From: Micromonospora parva
Lineage (GTDB): Bacteria; Actinomycetota; Actinomycetes; Mycobacteriales; Micromonosporaceae
Assembly (NCBI RefSeq): GCF_000718515.1
Contig: NZ_JNZS01000015.1
Location: 167,442-231,441, forward strand
Reading direction: 5' to 3'
Length of the DNA: 64,000 nt
In this document: positions 57,603 through 64,000 of the stretch, in pieces
How the letters are laid out: the number at the start of each line of letters is the position of its first letter
Position numbering within the stretch: position 1 is the first letter of the stretch
Notes under the pieces: model-generated
The model's database searches: none
What the model was told of the DNA's origin: nothing
Seen by the model: the letters and a program-made list of their open reading frames with translations, nothing else
Made by a program: the position numbers and the translations under genes

Positions 57603-58463
57603 TCACCCTGCGACCTCCTCCGCCGCCCCGTCCGGCACGTCGCCGGTCGTCGTCGGGCCGTCCGGCCCGGCCGCCACCACGGCCCGCACCCGCTGCGGGT
57701 CGGCCGGTGGTGCGCCCCGGCGCAACCATACGAAGAACTCCACGTTGCCGCTCGGCCCGGGCAGCGGGCTGGCCGCCACATCCGCCAGGCCGAGGCCGAG
57801 CCGCGCGGCCGCCGCGGCCACATCCAGCACCGCTTCGGCGCGCAGCTCCGGATCGCGGACCACACCGCCGGCGCCGACCCGCTCCTTGCCGACCTCGAAC
57901 TGCGGCTTGACCATCAACGCCAGGTCACCGTCGTCGCGGGTGCAGCCGGCCAACGCCGGCAGCACCAACCGCAGCGAGATGAACGACAGGTCGGCCACCG
58001 TGAGATCGACCTGACCGCCGATGGTGTCCGCGTCGAGGGTACGAACGTTGGTGCGCTCCAGAACGCGGACCCGCTCGTTCGTGCGCAGCGGCCAGGCGAG
58101 CTGCCCGTACCCGACGTCCACCGCCACCACCTCGGCCGCGCCGGCGCGCAGCAGCACGTCGGTGAACCCGCCGGTCGACGCGCCCGCGTCCAGGCAGCGC
58201 CGCCCGGCGACCCGCAACCCTCCGGGGGCGAACGCGGCCAGCGCCCCGGCGAGCTTGTGCCCGCCCCGGGAGACGTACTCCTCGGCGGGGTCCGCACCGG
58301 TCACCAGGAGCGGATCGGCGGGGTCGACCATCGCGGCCGCCTTGCGGGCGACCACGCCCCGCAGTTGGACCCGGCCGGCCTCCACCAACGCGGCGGCCTG
58401 CTCACGGGAGCGGGCCAGACCGCGCCGGACGAGTTCGGCGTCCAGCCGGTTACGACGTGCCAT
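57603..58463 (-). CDS. tlyA: TlyA-family 16S/23S rRNA 2'-O-methyltransferase
   Basis: The 286-aa product has an N-terminal S4 domain (RLDAELVRRGLARSREQAAA), the YVSRGGHKL hallmark and an FtsJ-like methyltransferase: CLDAGASTGGFTDVLLRAGA is the SAM-binding loop, LTVADLSFISLRLVLPAL the Asp-containing strand, and LMVKPQFEVGKERVG the catalytic Lys segment. TlyA methylates ribosomal RNA and determines capreomycin sensitivity. GGAG lies about 9 bp before ATG 58463. The former hemolysin label is historical. Confidence 0.94.
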   Translation of the reverse strand: MARRNRLDAELVRRGLARSREQAAALVEAGRVQLRGVVARKAAAMVDPADPLLVTGADPAEEYVSRGGHKLAGALAAFAPGGLRVAGRRCLDAGASTGGFTDVLLRAGAAEVVAVDVGYGQLAWPLRTNERVRVLERTNVRTLDADTIGGQVDLTVADLSFISLRLVLPALAGCTRDDGDLALMVKPQFEVGKERVGAGGVVRDPELRAEAVLDVAAAAARLGLGLADVAASPLPGPSGNVEFFVWLRRGAPPADPQRVRAVVAAGPDGPTTTGDVPDGAAEEVAG

Positions 58464-58501
58464 GGGTGGTTCTCCGGTCTGCTCAGGCCTGGTCGTCCCG
58501 C

Positions 58502-58816
58502 TCAGGTCTGGTCGATGGTGGCGAGGGTTTCCCGCAGCGTCTCGTAGGCCGCCTCGTAGTGGGCGATCTGGTCGGCGGGGGCGAGCGTTGCCGCGTTCGC
58601 CAGGGACTGCACGGCGGCGTCCACCGCCGGGTGTCGCGTGTCGTCGTCGTCCCCGAACTCCGCTGGCGGCCCGGGGCGGGCACCCGCCGGCGGCCCGGGC
58701 CGGGCCGGGAAGGAGCTGCCCGCCGGTGGGCCGGGCCGGGCCGGGAAAGACCCGCCGGGCGGTGGGCCGGGCCGGGCCGGGAAAGAGCCGCCCGCCGGTG
58801 GGCCGGGCCGGGTCAT
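58502..58816 (-). CDS. Small protein with 12-residue Pro/Gly repeats
   Basis: The 104-aa product begins with about three copies of a 12-residue repeat of type ARPGPPAGGSFP (36-bp DNA period, about 58700-58800). A soluble helical C-terminus follows (AVDAAVQSLANAATLAPADQ and IAHYEAAYETLRETL). Its ATG 58816 overlaps the stop of the phasin-like gene by 4 bp. The C-terminal helices are likely the conserved part; the position between tlyA and a coiled-coil protein equals the short Rv1693 gene. Function unknown. Confidence 0.75.
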   Translation of the reverse strand: MTRPGPPAGGSFPARPGPPPGGSFPARPGPPAGSSFPARPGPPAGARPGPPAEFGDDDDTRHPAVDAAVQSLANAATLAPADQIAHYEAAYETLRETLATIDQT

Positions 58817-59391
58817 TCGGCGTCGTCCGGCCGCTGCTTGCGGACCGCCTTCTTGGCGGGCATCGCCGCCGGCGTCGGAACGTCCTCGTCGGCGGTCCGG
58901 CTGACCGTCGCCGGAGGCTTCTTCGCGATGGCCTTCTTGGCGACCGCCTTCTTCGCCACCGCCTTCTTCGCCACCGGCGCGGAGACCGGCGCACCGGCCG
59001 GGGCGTCGGACGGCACGAGGCCGGTGCCGGGCCGCGCGGCGGCAGTCGGGTCGGGTGCTGCCGTCGGGCCGGCGGTCGACGCGTCGACGGACCGCGCCTC
59101 CCGCAGTTGCCGCTCCAGGTCGTGCACCCGTCGGGTCAGCTCGGCCACCTCGTCGGCGGTGGCCAGACCGACCGCGCCGAGGGCCCGGTCGACCTCGAAG
59201 CGGACCAGTTTGGTCAACGCCTCCCGGTTGGCGGCGCTGGTGGTGAGCAGTTCCTCGCCGAGGGCCTGGAGTTGGGCGGCGGTCGCGCCGCCGGAGCCGA
59301 CGAGGCGACGTGCCACGTCCTGGGCCTTCTTCCGGGGCGCCTCCGTCAGGCCCATGGCCAGCTCGAGGTAGGCGCGCCACGCGTCCTGCAT
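58813..59391 (-). CDS. Phasin/PhaF-like coiled-coil protein with Lys/Ala tail
   Basis: The 192-aa product has an N-terminal helical domain (AWRAYLELAMGLTEAPRKKA, VARRLVGSGGATAAQLQALG), a leucine-zipper-like coiled coil (DEVAELTRRVHDLERQLRE, about 90-110), and a C-terminal Pro/Ala linker ending in AKK repeats (VAKKAVAKKAVAKKAIAKK). This layout resembles PhaF/PhaI-type phasins and histone-like tails that can bind DNA or polymer granules. ATG 59391 was chosen at the start of the conserved helix. No catalytic role is visible. Confidence 0.8.
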   Translation of the reverse strand: MQDAWRAYLELAMGLTEAPRKKAQDVARRLVGSGGATAAQLQALGEELLTTSAANREALTKLVRFEVDRALGAVGLATADEVAELTRRVHDLERQLREARSVDASTAGPTAAPDPTAAARPGTGLVPSDAPAGAPVSAPVAKKAVAKKAVAKKAIAKKPPATVSRTADEDVPTPAAMPAKKAVRKQRPDDAE

Positions 59392-59502
59392 GCCTGAGTC
59401 CTTCCACGGGGCGGGGTGTGCAGGTGTCACGCTACCGGGCACCCCGGACCGGTCCGTGCGGTACGGTGCCGAGGACGGCGTGGCGATCAGCGAGGGGGAG
59501 AT

Positions 59503-59841
59503 GTGGCCAGCGTGGACGAGTGCCGCCAGGCGTTGCAGGAGCTGGCCGCCCGGTTGGACCGCAACGCCGAGACGGTACGCGAACGGATCGACCTGGACCG
59601 GACGCTGGCCTGCCGGATCACCGACCTGGACACCGCGTTTCACGGCCGGATCACCGGTGGCCGGCTGGTCGAGCTGACCGACGGCGACGACCCCAAGGCC
59701 AAGATCGCGCTGAGCACGTCCAGCGACGACCTGCTCGCCCTGGTCCGCGGCGACCTGGACGTCACCAACGCGGTGACCTCCCGCCGGGTGTCGATCAAAG
59801 CCAACCCGTTCGACCTGCTGAAGCTGCGCAAGCTGCTCTGA
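59503..59841 (+). CDS. SCP2 sterol-binding-domain protein
   Basis: The 112-aa product is a stand-alone SCP2 domain: an N-terminal helix (VDECRQALQELAARLDRN), then the beta sheet with GRLVELTDGDDPKAKIALST, DLLALVRGDLDVTNAVTSRR and VSIKANPFDLLKLRKLL. SCP2 proteins bind lipids or coenzyme-A esters. GTG 59503 has GGGGGAG just upstream. It is the only plus-strand gene in this part and is convergent with the HAD gene, 10 bp away. Confidence 0.85.
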   Translation: MASVDECRQALQELAARLDRNAETVRERIDLDRTLACRITDLDTAFHGRITGGRLVELTDGDDPKAKIALSTSSDDLLALVRGDLDVTNAVTSRRVSIKANPFDLLKLRKLL

Positions 59842-59851
59842 ACTGTTGCCG

Positions 59852-60883
59852 TCACTCGGCAGCGGTCAGACCGAAGCTCTCCATCGCCTGGGCCGCGTCC
59901 GGGCCCACCGGACGGATCTTCGGCAGCGCCGGCACCGGCGCCGACCAGGCCACCGCGCAGAGCGCCGCCAGGGCGTCCAGCTGTCGACCGGTCCCCGCCA
60001 GCTCCAGCGTGCCGTCCCGGTCGGTCACTGACCAGCCGCCGGCGTCCGCCGGGCCCGGGACCCGCACGGCGGCAGCCGGGTCGAACAGCCCCGCCAGGTC
60101 CCTCGCGACGTACGTGGGACGCCGCTGCGGCTCGGCGGCCAGCAGATCCGGTACGCCGTGCACGCCGGTGAGCACGAGCAGGCTGTCCAAACCCGCCCGA
60201 CAGGCGCCCTCGATGTCGGTGTCCAGCCGGTCACCCACCACCAGGCTCCGCCCACCGCCACTGCGGCGAGCGGCGGTCTCGAACAGCGCCGGCTCCGGCT
60301 TGCCGACCACCACGTCGGGGTCCCGCTCCAGCGCCGTCCGCAGCACGGCGACCAGCGAACCGTTGCCCGGCAACGGACCCCGCCCACTGGGCAGGGTCCG
60401 ATCGGTGTTGGTGGCGATCCAGATGGCACCCGCCCGCACCGCGATCGACGCTTCGGCCAACTCGGCCCAGCCGACCTGCGGGCCGTACCCCTGCACCACC
60501 GCCGCCGGCTTCTCGTCGGCCTGGGTGACCGGGGTCAGACCGACCGCGCGCAGTTCCGCGCGCAGCGCCTCCGCGCCGACCACCAGCACCGACGCGCCGG
60601 CGGGCAGCCGGTCACGCAGCAACTCGGCCGAGGCCGCGGCGGAGGTGAGGACCTCCTCCGGCCGGGCCGCCACACCCATTCCGGTCAGCAGGTCCGCGAC
60701 CTCGCTGGAGCGGCGGGACGCGTTGTTGGTCGCGTACGCCACCGCCCGTCCCTCGGCGTGCAGCCGGGCCACCGCCTCGACGGCGCCGGGGATCGGCCGG
60801 TCGATCAGGTAGATCACGCCATCCAGATCGAAGACGACCAGGGTGTACCCGTCGACCAGCCGTTCCCCCACGCCCGCGCTCAC
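59852..60883 (-). CDS. HAD-IIA phosphatase (NagD/PGP-like)
   Basis: The 343-aa product has HAD motif [20 protein letters not shown], motif [12 protein letters not shown], and motif [22 protein letters not shown] with the C2-type cap between. A C-terminal 70-residue extension resembles an SCP2-linked region. It probably dephosphorylates a small phosphometabolite such as phosphoglycolate. Its GTG 60883 overlaps the stop of the TPR gene by 4 bp. The position equals Rv1692. Confidence 0.9.
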   Translation of the reverse strand: MSAGVGERLVDGYTLVVFDLDGVIYLIDRPIPGAVEAVARLHAEGRAVAYATNNASRRSSEVADLLTGMGVAARPEEVLTSAAASAELLRDRLPAGASVLVVGAEALRAELRAVGLTPVTQADEKPAAVVQGYGPQVGWAELAEASIAVRAGAIWIATNTDRTLPSGRGPLPGNGSLVAVLRTALERDPDVVVGKPEPALFETAARRSGGGRSLVVGDRLDTDIEGACRAGLDSLLVLTGVHGVPDLLAAEPQRRPTYVARDLAGLFDPAAAVRVPGPADAGGWSVTDRDGTLELAGTGRQLDALAALCAVAWSAPVPALPKIRPVGPDAAQAMESFGLTAAE

Positions 60884-63702
60884 CGCCGCGTCGACCCTGA
60901 CTCGTCGCCCTCGGCCGGCACGGTCCCGGCGGCGTTCGCCGTGTCCCCGTCCGCTGTGTCCCCGTCCGCGTCGCCGGACGTCACACCGCTGTCGCCAGCG
61001 GTGCCCGCGTCGGCGTTGCCGCTTCCGCTCGGGTGACGGTCCTCGTCCTCGTCGTCGAAGTCCTCGTCGTCGCCGGGACGGCTGACAGCGGCGTCGTCCT
61101 CGTCGTCGTCGAAGTCCGCGTCGTCCTCGTCGTCGTCGTCTTCGTCGTCGTCCTGGTCGTCGTCGTCTTCGTCGTCGTCCTGGTCGTCGTCGTCGTCCTG
61201 GTCGTCGTCGTCGTCTTCGTCGTCACCGGTCAGGTCGGCGTCGGGTCGGGCCGGCACCGCGCCGGGAGCCCCCGGGCCCGCGGCGATCTCCTCGGCGGCC
61301 TCGTCCTCGTCGTCACCCTCGATGACCACACCGTCGAGTTCGAGCAGCCGCTCGGCGGCGTCGGTCTCGCCCTCGGTGTCCACGTCAGCGGCGCGGGAGA
61401 ACCACTCGCGGGCCTCGTCGCGCCGACCCACCGCGAGCAGCGCGTCGGCGTACGCGTACCGCAGCCGGGCCGTCCACGGCACGGTGGCCTCGCTGGTGAG
61501 GTCCGGGACCTGGAGCATCGCGACCGCGGCGTCCTTCTGCCCGAGGTCGCCCCGTGCCCCAGCGGCGACGATCAACAGTTCGATCGCCACGGCCTGGTCC
61601 AGCTTCTCCCGGTCCGCGCCCCGGAACAGGTCGATGGCCCGCTCCGGCCGGCCGAGAGCCCGCTCGCAGTCCGCGAGCACGGCCAGGTGACTCTGCAACC
61701 CGCTCATCCGGTGGTACGTGCGCAGTTCGGCGATCGCCGACTGCCACTCCCCCGCGTGGTACGCGGCCAGACCGACCGCCTCACGGACGGCGGAGATGCG
61801 CGACGCCAACCGCCGGGCGGCCAGTGCGTGCGCCAACGCCTCGGCGGGATCCTCGTCGATCAACTGCCCGGTCGCGACCAGGTGCCGGGCCACCGTCTCG
61901 GCGACCGGCTTGTTCAGCGAGAGCAACTCGGCGCGGACGTCCTTGTCGAGGTCGGTCGCGACGATGTCGTCCGGCAACGCCGGGGCCGAACTGCGCCCGC
62001 CCTCGAACGACTCGGAGCCACCCGCGCGGTCGTCCCGACGGAACTCCCCCTCGCGACGTGGCCGCTCGTCGGCCCGGGAACCGCCGGTGCGCTCTCCGCC
62101 CCGGTAGCCGCCCTCACGGTCACCGCCCCGGAACCCGCCCTCACGGCGGTCGCCGGAACGCGAGCTGTCCCGGTCGCCGCCACGGAAACCGCCTTCACGG
62201 CGGTCACCGCCGCGGAAGCCACCGTCGCGGTCACCACCGCGGAAGCCACCCTCACGCGGCGGGCCGGAGCGAGTGCGGTCACCACCCTGGTACCCGCCCT
62301 CACGGCGATCGCCGCCACGGAACCCGCCGTCGCGGTCACCACCACGGAAACCGCCTTCGCGCGGGGCGCTGGAACGCGAGCTGTCCCGGTCGCCGCCACG
62401 GAAACCACCTTCACGGCGGTCACCGCCACGGAAGCCACCCTCGCGCGGCGGGCCGGAGCGAGTGCGGTCGCCACCCTGGTACCCGCCCTCACGCGGGGCG
62501 CTGGAACGCGAACTGTCCCGGTCGCCGCCACGGAAACCGCCCTCGCGGCGGTCACCGCCACGGAACCCGCCGTCGCGGTCGCCGCCGCGGAAGCCGCCTT
62601 CACGCGGGGCGCTGGAACGCGAACTGTCCCGGTCGCCGCCACGGAAACCACCTTCACGGCGGTCACCGCCACGGAACCCGCCGTCGCGGTCGCCGCCGCG
62701 GAAGCCACCCTCGCGCGGCGGGCCGGAGCGAGTGCGGTCACCACCCTGGTACCCGCCCTCACGACGGTCACCACCACGGAAACCACCATCGCGGTCGCCA
62801 CCACGGAAACCAACCCTCACGGCGGTCACCACCACGGAAACCACCGTCACGGTCGCCGCCACGGAAACCACCCTCACGCGGCGGGCCGGAGCGAGTGCGG
62901 TCACCACCCTGGTACCCGCCCTCACGACGGTCACCACCACGGAAACCACCATCGCGGTCGCCACCACGGAAACCAGGTCGCCGCCACGGAAACCGCCCTC
63001 GCGGCGGTCACCGCCACGGAACCCGCCGTCGCGGTCGCCACCGCGGAAACCGCCTTCACGCGGGGCGCTGGAACGCGAACCGTCCCGATCGCCGCCACGG
63101 AAACCACCTTCACGGCGGTCACCACCACGGAAACCACCGTCACGGTCGCCGCCACGGAAACCACCCTCACGCGGCGGGCCGGAGCGAGTGCGGTCGCCAC
63201 CCTGGTACCCGCCCTCACGACGGTCACCACCACGGAAACCACCGTCACGGAAACCGCCCTCACGCGGGGCGCTGGAACGCGACCCGTCCCGATCGCCGCC
63301 ACGGAAACCACCCTCACGGGGAGGTCCGGACCGGAACCCACCGTCACGGGGAGCACCCGAGCGCGACCCGTCCCGGTCACCGCCGCGGTAGCCGCCCTCG
63401 CGGGGGGCGCTGGAACGCGAACCGTCCCGGTCACCGCCGCGGAAGCCACCGTCACGGCGATCGCCGCCGCGGAAACCGCCGTCACGCGGGGCGCTGGAGC
63501 GCGAGCTGTCCCGGTCACCACCACGGGAGCCAGAGTCGCGGCCGCCGGCGTATCCGCCGCGGGCGCCGCCGCTGTCACGGTCTCCCCGGTACGGAGGCCG
63601 GTCTCGGTCGTCGCGGCGCGGGCCGCGGTCGCGTCCGCCCGCACCGTCAGTACGGTCTTCGTAACGACGGGGACGATCTCCGCCCTGCGGTCCTGAACTC
63701 AC
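60880..63702 (-). CDS. TPR-like protein with Gly/Arg repeat head and acidic tail
   Basis: The 940-aa product is three-part. Residues 1 to about 560 are a low-complexity Gly/Arg/Asp region of dozens of near-identical units of type [21 protein letters not shown] and [10 protein letters not shown], resembling RGG RNA-binding tails. Residues 570-800 are TPR-like helices ([36 protein letters not shown]), homologous in position to Rv1691. Residues 825-900 are nearly all Asp/Glu. GTG 63702 follows AAGGA with 7-8 bp spacing. Around residues 242-297 the repeat is read out of frame (see findings). The opposite charges of head and tail could drive self-association or RNA binding (inference). Confidence 0.85.
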   Translation of the reverse strand: MSSGPQGGDRPRRYEDRTDGAGGRDRGPRRDDRDRPPYRGDRDSGGARGGYAGGRDSGSRGGDRDSSRSSAPRDGGFRGGDRRDGGFRGGDRDGSRSSAPREGGYRGGDRDGSRSGAPRDGGFRSGPPREGGFRGGDRDGSRSSAPREGGFRDGGFRGGDRREGGYQGGDRTRSGPPREGGFRGGDRDGGFRGGDRREGGFRGGDRDGSRSSAPREGGFRGGDRDGGFRGGDRREGGFRGGDLVSVVATAMVVSVVVTVVRAGTRVVTALAPARRVRVVSVAATVTVVSVVVTAVRVGFRGGDRDGGFRGGDRREGGYQGGDRTRSGPPREGGFRGGDRDGGFRGGDRREGGFRGGDRDSSRSSAPREGGFRGGDRDGGFRGGDRREGGFRGGDRDSSRSSAPREGGYQGGDRTRSGPPREGGFRGGDRREGGFRGGDRDSSRSSAPREGGFRGGDRDGGFRGGDRREGGYQGGDRTRSGPPREGGFRGGDRDGGFRGGDRREGGFRGGDRDSSRSGDRREGGFRGGDREGGYRGGERTGGSRADERPRREGEFRRDDRAGGSESFEGGRSSAPALPDDIVATDLDKDVRAELLSLNKPVAETVARHLVATGQLIDEDPAEALAHALAARRLASRISAVREAVGLAAYHAGEWQSAIAELRTYHRMSGLQSHLAVLADCERALGRPERAIDLFRGADREKLDQAVAIELLIVAAGARGDLGQKDAAVAMLQVPDLTSEATVPWTARLRYAYADALLAVGRRDEAREWFSRAADVDTEGETDAAERLLELDGVVIEGDDEDEAAEEIAAGPGAPGAVPARPDADLTGDDEDDDDDQDDDDDQDDDEDDDDQDDDEDDDDEDDADFDDDEDDAAVSRPGDDEDFDDEDEDRHPSGSGNADAGTAGDSGVTSGDADGDTADGDTANAAGTVPAEGDESGSTRR
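62100..63540 (-). repeat. Coding tandem repeats (RGG-type), about 1.4 kb
   Basis: Short units of about 30-33 bp, encoding [12 protein letters not shown] decapeptides, alternate in several higher-order combinations inside the TPR gene. Third positions vary (for example CGC/CGT and GGT/GGC), so copies are not all identical, although long near-identical blocks occur (for example around 62480-62640). The stretch is prone to slippage and misassembly. Confidence 0.9.
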
Positions 63703-63741
63703 AGGTACATCCTTCCTGATTGCGCCACCAATGGCGCTACG

Positions 63742-63779
63742 CAGTCGAGGGCCGACCCGGATGGGGCGGCCCTCGACTG
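63742..63779 (-). terminator. rRNA operon terminator
   Basis: Perfect 13-bp arms 63742-63754 and 63767-63779 surround a 12-nt loop, 9 bp beyond the 3' end of 5S on the minus strand. It probably ends the rrn transcript before the TPR gene. Confidence 0.75.
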
Positions 63780-63787
63780 GAAGATTG

Positions 63788-63905
63788 TCCGGCGGCGTCC
63801 TACTCTCCCACACCCTCACGAGTGCAGTACCATCGGCGCTGGAGGGCTTAGCTTCCGGGTTCGGAATGTAACCGGAACATATCAAACAACCCCGGCACAC
63901 ATCAC
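63788..63905 (-). rRNA. rrf: 5S rRNA (5' third atypical; 5' end uncertain)
   Basis: From 63875 down to 63788 the minus strand carries the canonical 5S core: GGTTACATTCCGAACCCGGA, AGCTAAGCCCTCCAGCGCCG, ATGGTACTGCACTCGTGAGG, GTGTGGGAGAGTAGGACGCC and the 3' end GCCGGACA. Upstream of that, the expected 5' strand of helix I (complement of GCCGCCGG) and the GGAGGG partner of CCCTCC are missing. The sequence instead reads GCCGGGGTTGTTTGATATGT. The feature is either a diverged or a 5'-truncated 5S. Confidence 0.65.
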
Positions 63906-63951
63906 GGGTGTTCGCTTGTTCAGAGTTGCACAGTGGACGCGTAGCAGCTTA

Positions 63952-64000
63952 GTAGTCAAGTCCTCGGCCTATTAGTACCGGTCAACTGAACCCGTTACCG
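63952..64000 (-). rRNA. rrl: 23S rRNA, 3' end (partial)
   Basis: The last bases, read on the minus strand, give the universal 23S 3' end: CGGTAACGGGTTCAGTTGAC, CGGTACTAATAGGCCGAGGA, CTTGACTA. The remainder lies outside the window. Orientation agrees with 5S following it on the minus strand. Confidence 0.9.

Noticed and set aside
62100..63540. Regular short repeats that resemble a CRISPR array at first sight
   Set aside because: The units are in frame within a long coding sequence, encode Gly/Arg decapeptides, have no variable spacers and no cas genes beside them.
61033..63719. Two very long plus-strand frames opposite the TPR gene
   Set aside because: Translations are simple Thr/Ala/Val or His/Arg repeats that arise from the opposite-strand coding repeats, with no ribosome site.

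Overview
The window comes from a high-GC actinobacterium, most likely Micromonosporaceae (Micromonospora or a close relative). The evidence is GC-rich coding throughout, frequent GTG and one TTG start, the GAGCG-rich start-codon repeat near der, and a gene order from the 940-aa TPR gene to der that matches the Mycobacterium tuberculosis block Rv1691-Rv1713. It has two clearly different halves that meet at a tRNA-Pro(GGG) gene at 29365-29437.

Bases 1 to about 29364 are the tRNA-proximal part of an integrative element. The far end was not found and probably lies left of base 1. A tyrosine integrase (28033-29250) and a small HTH excisionase-like gene (27704-28027) abut the 3' end of the tRNA, the usual layout for tRNA-targeting integrative and conjugative elements. 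At the left edge (1-4667) is an accessory or conjugation-linked cluster: a DUF932 protein, a possible ParB-fold protein, two tandem Cys/His-rich paralogues, and a membrane-anchored two-domain cell-wall hydrolase of the VirB1/NlpC type. A non-coding or decayed stretch (4668-5906) contains one apparently frameshifted membrane-protein gene.

The centre (5907-19764) is a defence island. It holds a four-gene operon: a Cas4/AddB-like Fe-S PD-(D/E)XK nuclease, a zinc-ribbon/restriction-endonuclease-fold protein, a DinG/XPD-like Fe-S helicase and a pPIWI-RE protein. Next come an AAA ATPase/HNH nuclease pair on the minus strand (Septu-like) and, transcribed divergently from it, a reverse transcriptase overlapping a small protein with an Rx4H HEPN-type motif. 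The pPIWI-RE operon with its extra nuclease, and the ATPase/HNH/RT/HEPN-like module, are the best candidates for under-described systems.

Beyond the island are two unknown genes (20389-21578) and a divergent pair: a LysM/BTAD membrane regulator-like protein and an actin-fold (Hsp70-like) multi-pass membrane protein (21902-26721). A poorly coding kilobase and the xis/int genes follow.

Bases 29365-64000 are ordinary chromosome, nearly all on the minus strand: der, cmk, rluB, scpB, scpA, parA, xerD and ald (translation/GTPase, chromosome segregation, recombination); a TM2 gene; a NUDIX hydrolase and pyrG; an envelope cluster (phosphodiesterase-like membrane protein, GT4, MurJ, WecA-like transferase, MctB/SteB-like, SteA); recN, a LuxR/TrmB-like regulator, a subtilase, NAD kinase, tlyA, a phasin-like protein, an SCP2 protein and a HAD phosphatase; and a TPR protein with a huge Gly/Arg repeat head and an acidic tail. 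The window ends in an rRNA operon read on the minus strand (5S, then the 3' tip of 23S), where the 5S has an atypical 5' third.

All functional calls are by reading motifs and gene order; no database search was run.
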